64,000 nt of DNA, from the NCBI GenBank assembly GCA_030386875.1, contig CM059562.1, positions 70,492,201 through 70,556,200 on the forward strand, in the 5' to 3' direction. The notes under the pieces are model-generated. The model searched no databases. It worked only from the letters and a program-made list of their open reading frames with translations, and was not told the DNA's origin. A program made the position numbers and the translations under genes. The stretch comes from Morinoia aosen. Its lineage: Eukaryota; Arthropoda; Malacostraca; Amphipoda; Talitridae. Of this stretch, positions 11,480 to 23,230 are shown in pieces (positions within the stretch are counted from its first letter, which is position 1; every line of letters begins with the position of its first letter).

Positions 11480-11751
11480 GTGAGTCATTGTGATCGTGAC
11501 TTCCGCTCGTAACAAATACAAAATTATTCAGTAGATAATTATTTTTTCAACTATAACGCAAGATAGGATATTATTTTACCACGATTTTTTATTGTATTAT
11601 TTTTCACATGGTTTTGAGATACTGAGATTGACAGATTTAGCTTGGGTAGTTTTCATGGTTTCATCTTGTTTACTCTTAAACGATTTCTGGAAAATGTACT
11701 AAACGTACAGTATATCGAACATAGTGAAAACGATTCATATGTTCCTCCCAG
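11480..11751 (+). other. Intron between the two homeobox-gene exons
   Basis: The donor AAA|GTGAGT at 11477-11485 has a perfect GTGAGT, and the acceptor is TTCCTCCCAG ending at 11751. The intron is 272 nt, AT-rich, with stops in all + frames near its 5' half. The exon from 11154 to 11479 is 326 nt, giving phase 2, which matches the downstream open frame. Confidence 0.8.
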
Positions 11752-12394
11752 GCCGGGTTCTCGAGGTCTGGGCAAGAGTGCCGACACTGACGATGGTGAC
11801 GACTGTGGCGACGAGACCATCGGGGAGGACACCTACGAAGAGTTCAGCTACGACGAGGACGAAACTAAAGAGGGCATCGTCCAGAAAGTTACATCAGAGA
11901 CTGGATGTTCAGTGGCGAGTGGAGTTGCGGAGAAAATCATTCCCAAAAAAGACTCCCAGAAAAGTGAACCCAAGTCCAGTAAAATGAAACTTGAGTGTAT
12001 ACCAGAAGTTAGTGATGTGAAAATAAAGAAGGAACGGGAGGAGAAAAGCGATAATTTGACTAATTTAGAGCCATGTAAAAATGAGCCCAGTTTCATGAAC
12101 CTGCCGAGCGTTTCGGCTATGACCCTCTCAAGCCCATCCCCAAGGACTGCTGGCTTGGAAACAAATTCCGCAGGAAATCTTTCGTCTCTTAGTCGTCTTA
12201 CCACTTTTGCCTCTTCGTCTTTCAATACATCTCAAGGAACTCACCCATTTCCCTATTCACCCTCGTCTGGGGGGACCATGACTACTTCCTTTCAACCAGG
12301 CAGTGGATTTCACCCTCAGGGCTTCGGCCCGTCACCCAACATGATACCCATCCCACCCAATGTTTACAACCCAGCATGGAGGGAACATATGTGA
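11752..12394 (+). CDS. C-terminal exon of the same homeobox gene (acidic and Ser/Pro-rich tail)
   Basis: A long open frame follows a good acceptor (TTCCTCCCAG at 11742-11751). The exon opens with one base of a split codon, so it needs a phase-2 donor; the donor at 11480 supplies that phase. It encodes 213 residues after the split codon. First comes an acidic stretch (DTDDGDD, then EDTYEEFSYDEDE). Next is a Lys/Glu-rich middle containing IKKE, which fits the SUMO-acceptor consensus. The last part is Ser/Pro/Phe/Gly-rich and ends PPNVYNPAWREHM at a TGA. The composition is like a transcription-factor regulatory tail; I recognise no domain. No ATG-led gene start is evident. The 11642 start sometimes assigned to this frame is a TTG lying in the intron. 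Translation depends on reading past the upstream TGA, on an unseen isoform, or on correcting an indel. Confidence 0.8.
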
Positions 12395-13099
12395 ACCGTG
12401 TGAGGTGGGGTGTGTCTACTGAATACGGTTTAGTGATACACGTGGTGGTCTCTGTGTTTTGTGATGAGAGTGAATGAAAACGTCTTTATTTATTGAACTG
12501 AATGGCAAAACCTGAACTTAATTCTGGAAGGTTTTCGTTTTGCTTAAAAAACTAGGAGGTGTAGATACACTAAAATTATATTTGTAATAATTAATGAATA
12601 TATCAGCTAATTTCTTCAAAACAAGCCGTTTCTAACAAGTGCATTTGCTTCAGATAAAACGCAAAAACTTTACGTGTACGTAAGAAAAAAGAGCGACTTG
12701 GAATTGACTACATTACGCGAAGAAAACAACCCAGCTCCATCCTTTCTTACGCTTCTCTTTTTGTTAAGAAATTTGGAGAAAAATGAGCGTTTCTAACAAA
12801 AAGTCGTGAATAAGAATTATCAAGAAAGCTTTAAAACCTGTGAATGGGGAAGAAAACACGAAAATACCGAGTTTTGTGAATATTTCTTGTGTTTTCATAA
12901 GCATGATGACGTTCAATGCGTATCTCCTACCCATTTTAACTGTGCAGATGTGAAGTGTCATGTTCACGGTGATCGTACAATACGTTAATGTCACGCATAT
13001 GTTCGTAGCAGCGAAAAAGAATATACTCATGCTCAGATCACTGCTGAGACGTACTCGCATGTTGCTCTTATGTTAATGTATATACGCTTTTAAAATGTG

Positions 13100-13105
13100 A
13101 ATAAA
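13100..13105 (+). terminator. Polyadenylation signal AATAAA (proximal)
   Basis: A canonical AATAAA lies about 700 bp after the stop at 12394, followed by TG/GT-rich sequence. Confidence 0.45.
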
Positions 13106-13226
13106 GGATACATGTGCAGTCTTCATACGATTATAAGACGATTTGTAGAGTTTGTACCTAATGTTCTCCTTAAAGTCCTGTACTTTTATATGTCACGTGT
13201 TTTCCCTCATGTGTTATATCCTCTGA

Positions 13227-13232
13227 AATAAA
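13227..13232 (+). terminator. Polyadenylation signal AATAAA (distal)
   Basis: This is a second canonical hexamer about 830 bp after the stop. Either signal could end the transcript. Confidence 0.45.
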
Positions 13233-13641
13233 TTAAAAAGTGCCGACGTTTCTATGTGCTTAAGGTGAAATAAAAATTTAAGCGACGTTTAATTTTCGCC
13301 CACTCATTGCTTTTGAATGGGTTGGGCTTCAGTTGAGAAGTGCTATCACTTTTAGGAGCCTGATAACCGAGTAACGCGACCCAGTCTGTAGCACAGCTTC
13401 TGCATGAGGCAGCTAAAATTGTACGTCTAGCGACGGAAAAGTAAGAAAAGGCAAGTTTATCAACAGAAATATGACACGGGACATGACCTATTTCGTCTTC
13501 GGAAACTTTTATTACTATATATATACCACCTATTGAGCTGCACAGGAGCCTGATGCTGAAGTGTTGAACAGGCATGGGCCGAATTTTGATATCAAATAAA
13601 TTACGTCTTCTCAATCGACGTCGTTGCGGTGAGCGCTGCAG

Positions 13642-13745
13642 ACCAGTTTAACTTTTTCGCCGGGGCATCTGTGGTCTTAGCCGTCCATGTACAGCCTTCC
13701 TCACAGGGTGACTAAAATTTTAGGTGAAACTGCGATAAAGTTAGC
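13642..13745. mobile_element. Degraded relative of the 108-bp MITE at 16460
   Basis: CCAGTTTAACTTTTTCGCCG at 13643 closely matches the MITE's first 25 bases. It continues with a similar TGGTCTTAGCCG block. The right terminal repeat is barely recognisable. Confidence 0.55.
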
Positions 13746-16389
13746 TTGTAAGAACGTTCCGTAATTGTATACTGTTGGAAGATTTTTCGCCACCAACGAA
13801 TGGTTTTGACTACCTTAAGTTATTTGTGAGATTATTAAAAAGATGCAATTTCCCCACATTGAAATTCATTGAAACTGATCGCTTATCCCATACTGAAGCG
13901 TAGAGAAAATGTTTCTATTTTGATCGAAAGTAAACACGGCTTTTACGATTTTTTTTTACATTCACATTATACACTTAGGAAATCATACACAAACGTCACA
14001 TTGCCCTGGGAAATATGTCTGCTATTCAGAGAGTTATAGTATTCTTTATTTTCCATGATCTTGTTACTATGGCCTTGAAGCAGAGGAGCCAATAAACACA
14101 AGAATAACCGCAAAAATAATTGGATGCGTTAATTAGGGAGTTCTGAATGAATTACTTCATTGGTACTTGAGAACACGTTGCTTTGATTTGTCTCTCTTGT
14201 GCTAAGGAGGCTGGCGCCCCCCAGAGGATACTGCTGGGCTACTTTAGCTGTAGATTGGCCTTCAGGACTTCTGTTTTTCGTACCCACTTTGTTTCTTTAA
14301 GTTTTTCTGCCTTCTTCGGTATCTCATGTTTGTCCTCTCTTCTTTTTCCTACTTAACATGCTGTTTCTATGCGTAGAGTATCCTGTGAAGATACGCACCA
14401 TGTGCATTGATTTTTAGTTTTTTATAGACAATTCTGAATGGTACCTTCCCTTCACTGTCTCAAGGTCGTCTTTGTTGTGGCTAAGAAGTCTGAAACTGAA
14501 AAATACAGAGTATATTATTTGAAAACTAACGGCATTCGAAAAAGGTTTTCGTGTCACTATAGTGTATCTACCTTCATTTGTTCAGCTTTATTTTTCGCTA
14601 TGATGACGTTCAGCATTGCATCCATTGGGCACCTCTATAGCGTAAAACACTCGCAGCAATGGAGTAATGACATGGTAAATTTTTGTGATTTTCTGTTTTC
14701 TTCCTCAAATGTTATCTGAACCGTTTTCTCTTCAGTTTTTGTGGTCCGTTTGAATGAAGATGTACGGGAATTGCGTGTGTTGTCACAATAACAGTGAGCG
14801 TACAGCTCCTAAATACTCATTTTATGACTTATAATTTGATGACATATAGGTCAAGAAGGCGAAAAACTTAATCGAAAAATGTAACCTGGATGAAACTGTT
14901 CCTTGTTTTGGAGGCCTCTAATTTTTTGTTTTGGAGGCGTCCAAATATTTCTAATTTGCAACTTGATCATGTTCTTGTGCGTCTGTGTGGAGAGTCGGTC
15001 ATCTCGAAGCAATGGCTAGCGTTGACGATTCAATTTTCAGTTAATGAGGAATTTGAGAACGGCTTTTAAGAAATGGAATTAAGTTTGCTTATAAAAGTTA
15101 CCAAACTGATTGAGAAACAGCAAATAGTTATGGGAAAAAAATATTCCAAATTATCCTTAAATATCACTGAATCTTGGGCTGTTTCTAAATGCAAAAATCC
15201 CGCGGCGTTTTTTGTGGTTATACTAAAGTCATTCATAATAATACTTTATTGAGGAATGAATCTAACGGAGAGCACAATTTTGTGGGTACAAATAAAATCA
15301 CATTTTGCACATCCGATGTTACTTTACTGCTTGTTTGTTACAGGAATGTTGTTAACGCACTAACTCGACTGTTTTTTGCCTCTCCTCTCATTTGTGCGGA
15401 AAATTATTCTGTTAAAAATACAATTAATCGTTTTGGTGAATTGTTATTAATTTTCTTCGAAGTCCATCTACTTTCGATCAACCACACGACACAGCAAAGT
15501 TTATTCAACTTTCCCGTACTTCTTAGTGGAAATAATGTGACTAAGATAAAATATGACTCTTTAAAGTCACAACTGTTGTCAGGTAAATTTTCATTGATTT
15601 CTTGTGTCAACGAACTCGCTTTATATTCGAAAAAATGAGCTGCCAAACCCTTTATTGAACCTTCGATTCATTTGATATGTGTATCGCTAATTTCAATTGG
15701 AGTTGACGGAGGTTCAACAAACGTTACGCTAAAACTACAGGTTGCATTCCTCCGTCTACAACGGGGGCACAGTTCCATAATCATTTCAAGACAAAATTTA
15801 GGCATGACTCTGAAACTACAGTATACTTAGTTGGCTTAAAAATAATCAATACGTGTCATCATTGAATGCTTCACTTCAACGTTTTGATAATTAATGCTGA
15901 AATTCAAAATGTTGTGATACTGTACGAAATATATAATATGTCGAGGTACCAACAAGGCTAAACATCAGCTTCTTTCCGGTTTCTACGTACACGATACCTG
16001 AAAATAACTTCTTACTTCGTTTAACCTTTTAATTTTTCAACGAAATATTTCTTAAGGAGTCTGATCACGCACACGCAGAAGCAGCTATGATTAATAATGT
16101 GACTTCTTTGTAAGAGTCTAAAAATCCAATTTTATATTATTTATGTCTTCCTTTTGTACATACAGCGATTGTCTCAATTTTATGTATGAAACGTCCGTAC
16201 GTTGGTTTTTTGAAGCCAATCAAACTATTGTTATATGCTGTTGTTTTATGAGTAAGTGTTAAGAACATGACTCATCACTTCTGTTGTTTCATTTAAGATG
16301 ATACCTTCCTTCTGCCGCGTGCATCTTCCCGACACGTTATTTCAGAACATTCAAAAAGAAAAGAAATATTGGTGAATGAGCAGGGCGCT
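13746..16389. other. AT-rich noncoding stretch
   Basis: No recognisable gene. A 149-codon open frame at 15189-15638 has random-looking composition. Short inverted words GACGGAGG and CCTCCGTC lie at about 15703 and 15750. Confidence 0.5.
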
Positions 16390-16837
16390 TGTATAGTACA
16401 TACAACGTTTTGACTACCTTGTTATTAAGACAAGATTTGACACTAGCTCTACTTAAATACCCAGTTTAACTTTTTCACCGCCTGCATGCATGGTTTTCGC
16501 CGCCCAAGTAATTAAATTTCTAAGGCGGTGAAAAACATGAATGCTCCGACAAAAAGGTTTGACTGGGTATTCAAGAACAACCGAAAAAGAACCGGATTTC
16601 TACACTTGTTCGTAAGTTCCACGGTTTCCACGTTTGACACTTGTTTGAACATTCAAGAAGACCGACTATGAACCTGATTTGTACGATAGGTAATAATTCC
16701 CACTATATCGACGCTTGATACTTAACAGTTTTGGAAACCGGGTTCTTAGTCAGTCGTTCTTGAAGATTTAAACACAGCTAGTGATACTTTATGTCTTAAT
16801 AACTAGCAGGCCATTATGTTGTACGCAGTACGACCAC
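16390..16837. mobile_element. Foldback element interrupted by a MITE
   Basis: The left arm is 16390-16459 plus 16570-16632; the right arm is about 16700-16837. GTTATTAAGACA (16421) pairs with TGTCTTAATAAC (16792). CACTAGCT (16441) pairs with AGCTAGTG (16776). TTCAAGAAC (16570) pairs with the GTTCTTGAAG region (16756). No coding capacity was seen. Confidence 0.75.
16460..16567. mobile_element. 108-bp MITE with TA target duplication (Tc1/mariner-type)
   Basis: The ends are CCCAGTTTAACTTTTT and AAAAAGGTTTGACTGGG, with inner complementary parts TTTTTCACCGCC and GGCGGTGAAAAA. A TA dinucleotide flanks each end (16458-16459 and 16568-16569). The opposite arm of the surrounding foldback lacks this block, so the insertion boundaries are visible. 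Family assignment is by TA duplication and size only. Confidence 0.8.
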
Positions 16838-18731
16838 ACTGGTCATATTAGAGGGTAAGTTATTCCCTTCTGTTCTCTTAGTATGTCTCGGAGCACCGTC
16901 CCCGTTGGTCGAAAGTTGAACAGGGAAATTCCTCGTTTTTCACTCACGACGAAGATTTGCCCTTAACCCTAAACTTGTAGACTGGCAAGCGCACAAGGCA
17001 GCAGCTGAAGTTCAGACAAGTCAGACTCACGTTGCCTGGGCCGCATGGTTTTTTCTCGTTTGAGTGGACTGTTGGGCTTTGTTCTTCCGGAGATCGATTG
17101 CTGAACACAGACCAAACTGTGAGGAAGTGTCCACCAGTTACGGGGAAATGGATCACGTATCTGTTATTGGGATTGTCGAACCACGTGTCCCTGTGGGAAG
17201 ACTGATGACGATGTACGGTCGGGGATGAAACGTCTTCTCATATCGAGGGGAAATGTATTGCTGTGCCTGCTCGGGGTCTGGGCAGCGTCACGCGTGATAG
17301 AGACAAATGTTGCGGGCCATGTTATTGGTCGGTGTCGGTGCCATCAATCGGCCGTACACGACCCAGCTCAACCTACCTGATAACTGCTGCATCTTAACGT
17401 CATAATTAGATCCCATATTGCCCTAATTGTCGTCATTCTCTGTTGAACTCACGACAGGCGATAATTTATTTAAAATGAAGCTAGAACAGATAATGTGAAA
17501 ATTATAGAAAACGATGTTAGCTATGATAAATCCTAATATTTGTTATGGCCATGGACTGACTGATAAAGTCATAAAAAGAATGCGTAGAATTTAAATGAGT
17601 CTAATGACCGTAGATTTATATACGTAGTCGCGCAGGGAAAGCTGATGGTTGTTTAATTACAATGAAGGGATGCATTTTCCTACGTCTAACACTTTGCACT
17701 CTATAGAGAGCAGCAAAAAAAAGGATAAGATGTCGATTGATAAATTTTCTGCTTTGTATTTGCAACTTAAGAACAGTTTTAGTTTACAGCGAAGCTGGAC
17801 ACAAATTCATGCACGCTAATGGTATTACTTGAATTTAAGGATTTATTTTAAAACTCGATGATTGAAAAAACTTAGGTTTGAAAATCAGTGCTGTGTTTTA
17901 ATAATTTGTGCGTCAAAATAGAACGGTCATCCGAGTCTATGAGCGTACGCTTCTGATAGCATTCTAGGACACTGGAAAAGCCTCCAAATGAGCGCAAAAT
18001 GACGAGGTCGAAAGAATTGAAAAAGAGAAATTATTTTTCGGTAAAAAACTGAGGCCCGTTAGAACACGTGATTTCACAAAGAAAATTAGAAAAGAAGATT
18101 AGAAAGTAGGCAAAATTCATCAAAATCTCTTTCTTCATGGAAATTTGCTAAGGAAAATTATAACGAATCATTATGAACCAACCAGTAAAATTTATAACGA
18201 AGCTGACAACAAATTAAATATTTAATTCAATCCGAAGACTTAAAAAACTGGTGATACATGAATTAGGATAGTAAATCAGAACAAATGAAAGTCAGAACAG
18301 ATGATGTTGAAAGAACTTACTCGTAATAAACTATTAATTGTATTTAATGACTAAGGCAAATTTAAGGTAGGAATATTTGTGAGGGTAGAGAAAACCTAAT
18401 CTGAGACAGTCGTTTCCTCCATCGTGGATCCTAGCTATAAGAATACGCTGGCCCACGACTTTGGAATAGTAAGTAGTAGTAGTAGTAGTGAAAAGGTTAC
18501 TAGCGCTTCGACAACATAGGACATATCGCACCGAATTCACAGTAGAAATGAAAAGAAAGAAAAACATTTCATTTACAATAAAGTACAAACGTGAAATGTC
18601 GATACATTGGTTTTTAAAACACCTTAACATTAACATCCTTAACTGATTGTAACACATTGGTATTGTACTACCCGTGTAGAATGTTGAAACATCCGAGTAG
18701 AATGTTGAAACAGTAGCGACTTTGGAGCAGA
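16838..18731. other. Noncoding stretch
   Basis: Nothing recognised. 16900-17400 is less AT-rich than its surroundings. Confidence 0.5.
18473..18490. repeat. Short (AGT)n microsatellite
   Basis: Consecutive AGT triplets. Confidence 0.85.
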
Positions 18732-19451
18732 GCTCTTGGTCTCTCAAGTCTCATATATAAGTCTGATGCTCTCACACAGGCAGCAGTAGGCACGACAGAC
18801 ACGGCTCTTGGTCTCTCAAGTCTTATATTTGAGTCTGATGCTCTCATACAGGCAGCAGTAGGCACGACAGACACGGCTCTTGGTCTCTCAAGTCTTATAT
18901 TTGAGTCTGATGCTCTCATACAGGCAGCAGTAGGCACGACAGACACGGCTCTTGGTCTTTCAAGTCTTATATTTGAGTCTGATGCTCTCACACAGGCAGC
19001 AGTAGGCACGACAGACACGGCTCTTGGTCTTTCAAGTCTTATATTTGAGTCTGATGCTCTCACACAGGCAGCAGTAGGCACGACAGACACGGCTCTTGGT
19101 CTCTCAAGTCTTATATTTGAGTCTGATGCTCTCATACAGGCAGCAGTAGGCACGACAGACACGGCTCTTGGTCTTTCAAGTCTTATATTTGAGTCTGATG
19201 CTCTCACACAGGCAGCAGTAGGCACGACAGACACGGCTCTTGGTCTCTCAAGTCTTATATTTGAGTCTGATGCTCTCACACAGGCAGCAGTAGGCACGAC
19301 AGACACGGCTCTTGGTCTTTCAAGTCTTATATTTGAGTCTGATGCTCTCACACAGGCAGCAGTAGGCACGACAGACACGGCTCTTGGTCTCTCAAGTCTT
19401 ATATTTGAGTCTGATGCTCTCATACAGGCAGCAGCAGGCACGGTAGACTCT
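18732..19451. repeat. Minisatellite, 72-bp unit, ten copies
   Basis: Ten head-to-tail copies, each starting GCTCTTGGTCT and ending CGACAGACACG. Copies are nearly identical and differ mainly at two positions (CTCTCA/CTTTCA and CATACAGG/CACACAGG). The unit is a multiple of three, so the minus strand has an open frame with a 24-residue repeat. That frame has no other coding evidence. Confidence 0.97.
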
Positions 19452-20099
19452 GTATTTCCCTTTCCAACGGAATAGCAAGGCCACAGTTGCGTTTCACGTT
19501 TTCATAGTTGATATAGAAGACAGGCTCTTCATGTTAGCTATGCGAGTTGAAGGTTGAGTTCTTATAGCGTGCGGTTGACCTATCCTACAACTTCGTTCTT
19601 GGGCAGCCAAGTAGCATTCATGCATGGGACACCATAGATCCGAATTTGTTATTTCGCACTACGTCATTCAACGTTCCTCATTGCCCAACAGTATCAGCTG
19701 CAATTGAAACGAAATAGCTAATAGTTTTGCGTTCATTTTAATATTGTTATTGCTATAGTTTGGTTATTATAAAATACTTTTAGCCCCGCGTTGAGCCTCG
19801 CACAAGCATCGGAACCAAGCTGGCTGGAAAAAAGTAAGATGCTGTAGCCTACAAAGCTCCAGAATTTCAAATTATATTACTTATCCTCAACATCAAGAGA
19901 AAGTACATTCAATTTAATGTTTTCTAGCATTAATTAAGTTACTGTAATGTAAGTAGGCTGATTTAAACACGATTAAGAACGTGACTAGGACCCGCGGAAA
20001 ACTCAAGCAAAAATGCGACACCTAATTACGATGAGTTACACATAATTTATTTTGTATTTCTATAATATAAATTATATAATATTAATTTCTATAACAAAT

Positions 20100-20460
20100 T
20101 TACCGTGCCTTGGCAGGCCTACCCGATACCTGCACAGAAATGTGAGTACCGCTGAGGCCGGCGAGTCTGTACGCGCACGATCGATACCTTGCGGCGAGGA
20201 AAGAAACTCAGGTGTTTACACGCGCCGCCCGGCTACTGTAAACACACGTGTAAGTGTGCTTGTGCAGGTTTGTTTACAATTGTGTTTACTGAGGATATTT
20301 GGAGAGCTTGTGCACGGAGCCGCCTGGCAGACACAGTCTGGTAAATTATGAGTGTTAAGGTTACATTTTGGGGACAAGGTGTCTCTCGCGCCACGCAAAT
20401 GTCCCGACAGCGGTAGTCTGATAGGGAAGATCCGTCGTGTAGTTGTCATGCGGTAGTTAA
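20100..20460. promoter_or_regulatory. CpG-rich island with four forkhead-like motifs
   Basis: The stretch is more GC- and CpG-rich than its AT-rich flanks. It has TGTTTAC at 20213, 20271 and 20283 and its complement GTAAACA at 20238. TGTTTAC is the forkhead-protein core site. A regulatory role is inferred from clustering only. A 99-codon open frame also crosses it but is not recognisable. Confidence 0.25.
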
Positions 20461-21084
20461 TGTTGTAATTCTCAAGTTGGCGATGTTGTTTTGGTGTATA
20501 ATTAAAAATTTTACGGATATTTCGAAAAGTAGATGGCTATAAAGTGTAATTGAAAGACAATTTGAAATTTTCCTTTTTCACTAATTTGATATTTGAAAAA
20601 TTAATCTTCTTGTTAGCGCTATATTATATCTAAATTTATTTTAATAACTCTTGAAATTTTTTCCGTAAACTCATCATCGAGAAAACGTAATTATTTTATG
20701 TGTAATTGAACTATATTATACAGCTCGTTTGCATTGCCTTAATCATTTGGTCAATACATAACCGTGCTCTTAAATTACGCCTTAAATACTACTTTCCTTT
20801 CACAAGCGACCGACTTGCGCTTCATATAGTAATGCATTTGCATTTTTACCATCAAAGCGTAAATCCATGCAAAAAGTCGGGCAAAATTATGCGAACTGTA
20901 ACTTTTCTCGCGGGTTCCCTACTTGTGCCTTGCTTTCCGGTAAATCTAGTGAGGATATGATTTTTTTGAGTTTAATTTTATTCTCGTTGAGTTTCACCAT
21001 AGTAAGTCGAAGACAACTTTTGTGTTCAAATTTTAGAAAAGAGAACTTCCTGTACACGTAAACACACTTTTATTTCTGAGCGTT

Positions 21085-23230
21085 GCATGGAGCTGTGTGA
21101 GTACATGGAGCTGTGTGAGTACATGGAGCTATGTGAGTACATGGAGCTGTGTGAGTACATGGAGCTGTGTGAGTACATGGAGCTGTGTGAGTACATGGAG
21201 CTGTGTGAGTACATGGAGCTGTGTGGAGTACATGGAGCTGTGTGAGTACATGGAGCTGTGTGAGTACATGGAGCTGTGAGAGTACATGGAGCTGTGTGAG
21301 TACATGGAGCTGTGTGAGTACATGGAGCTGTGTGAGTACATGGAGCTGTGTGAGTACATGGAGCTGTGTGAGTACATGGAGCTGTGTGAGTACATGGAGC
21401 TGTGTGAGTACATGGAGCTGTGTGAGTACATGGAGCTGTGTGAGTACATGGAGCTGTGTGAGTACATGGAGCTGTGCGAGTATATGGAGCTGTGTGAGTA
21501 CATGGAGCTGTGTGAGTACATGGAGCTGTGTGAGTACATGGAGCTGTGTGAGTACATGGAGTTGTGTGAGTACATGGAGCTGTGTGAGTACATGGAGCTG
21601 TGTGAGTACATGGAGCTGTGTGAGTACATGGAGCTGTGTGAGTACATGGAGCTGTGTGAGTATACGGAGCTGTGTGAGGGCTGTGTGAGTATATGGAGCT
21701 GTGTGAGTATATTGAGCTGTGTAAGTACATGGAGCTGTGTGAGTACATGGAGCTGTGTGAGTATATGGAGCTGTGTGAGTACATGGAGCTGTGAGAGTAC
21801 ATGGAGCTGTGTGAGTACATGGAGCTGTGTGAGTACATGGAGCTGTGTGGAGTACATGGAGCTGTGTGAGTACATGGAGCTGTGTGAGTACATGGAGCTG
21901 TGTGGAGTACATGGAGCTGTGTGAGTACATGGAGCTGTGTGAGTACATGGAGCTGTGAGAGTACATGGAGCTGTGTGAGTACATGGAGCTGTGTGAGTAC
22001 ATGGAGCTGTGTGAGTACATGGAGCTGTGTGAGTACATGGAGCTGTGTGAGTACATGGAGCTGTGTGAGTACATGGAGCTGTGTGAGTACATGGAGCTGT
22101 GTGAGTACATGGAGCTGTGTGAGTACATGGAGCTGTGCGAGTATATGGAGCTGTGTGAGTACATGGAGCTATGTGAGTACATGGAGCTATGTGAGTACAT
22201 GGAGCTGCGTGAGTACATGGAGTTGTGTGAGTACATGGAGCTGTGTGAGTACATGGAGCTGTGTGAGTACATGGAGCTGTGTGAGTACATGGAGCTGTGT
22301 GAGTACACGGAGCTGTGTGAGTATATGGAGCTGTGTGAGGGCTGTGTGAGTATATGGAGCTGTGTGAGTATATTGAGCTGTGTAAGTACATGGAGCTGTG
22401 TGAGTACATGGAGCTGTGTGAGTATATGGAGCTGTGTGAGTACATGGAGCAGCGTGAGTACATGGAGCTGTGTGAGTACATGGAGCTCTGTGAGTACATG
22501 GAGCTCTGTAAGTACATGGAGCTGTATGAGTACATGGAGCTGTATGAGTACATGTAGCTCTGTGAGTACATGGAGCTGTGTGAGTACATGAAGCTGTGTA
22601 AGTACATGGAGCTGTGTGAGTACATGGAGCTGTGTGAGTACATGGAGCTGTGTGAGTACATGGAGCAGTGTGAGTACATGGAGCTGTTTGAGTACATGGA
22701 GCTGTGTGAGTACATGGAGCTGTGTGAGTACATGGAGCTGTGTGAGTACATGGAGCAGTGTGAGTACATGGAGCTGTGTGAGTACATGGAGCTGTGTGAG
22801 TACATGGAGCTGTGTGAGTACATGGAGCTGTGTGAGTACATGGAGCTGTGTGAGTACATGGAGCTGTGTGAGTACATGGAGCTGTGTGAGTACATGGAGC
22901 TGTGTGAGTACATGGAGCTGTGTGAGTACATGGAGCTGTGTGAGTACATGGAGCTGTGCGAGTACATGGAGCAGTGTGAGTACATGGAGCTGTGTGAGTA
23001 CATGGAGCTGTGTGAGTACATGGAGCTGTGTGAGTACATGGAGCAGTGTGAGTACATGGAGCTGTGTGAGTACATGGAGCTGTGTGAGTACATGGAGCAG
23101 TGTGAGTACATGGAGCTGTGTGAGTACATGGAGCTGTGTGAGTACATGGAGCTGTGTGAGTACATGGAGCAGTGTAAGTACATGGAGCTGTGTGAGTACA
23201 TGGAGCTGTGTGAGTGCACGAAGCTGTGTA
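21085..23230. repeat. Large minisatellite, 18-bp unit, about 119 copies
   Basis: About 2.15 kb of the unit GGAGCTGTGTGAGTACAT. Variants such as GTATATGG, GTGTGGAGTAC, GTGAGAGTAC, GAGCAG and GAGGGCTGTGTGAG mark sub-blocks. A block of about 660 bp occurs twice, around 21230-21760 and 21900-22430. Because 18 is a multiple of three, all long open frames here on both strands are products of the repeat. The array begins and ends abruptly, with a diverged last unit near 23215. Confidence 0.98.

Larger units (their letters stand above)
12395..13250 (+). other. Probable 3' UTR of the homeobox gene
   Basis: This AT-rich stretch follows the final TGA and has no coding signal. It contains short AT-rich runs and ends near two AATAAA signals. 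The extent is inferred from those signals only. Confidence 0.55.

Noticed and set aside
11642-11751. Upstream extension of the second exon's frame to 11642
   Set aside because: It starts at TTG inside the intron and before a good splice acceptor, so it is not a real coding start.
11724-11987. Second open frame in the homeobox C-terminal exon
   Set aside because: It is a shadow frame of the 213-codon frame, Thr/Arg-rich, and stops early.
13252-13614. 120-codon minus frame
   Set aside because: It overlaps the probable end of the homeobox 3' UTR and abuts a MITE. No family is recognised, so it could be transposon debris or chance.
15189-15638. 149-codon + frame
   Set aside because: The residue composition looks random, no domain or splice signals are seen, and the sequence is ordinary AT-rich DNA.
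18668-19441. 257-codon minus-strand frame
   Set aside because: It is the 72-bp minisatellite read through. There is no start context, splice signal or domain.
18732-23230. CRISPR-like periodic repeats
   Set aside because: Units are head-to-tail with no unique spacers, and the genome is eukaryotic. These are minisatellites.
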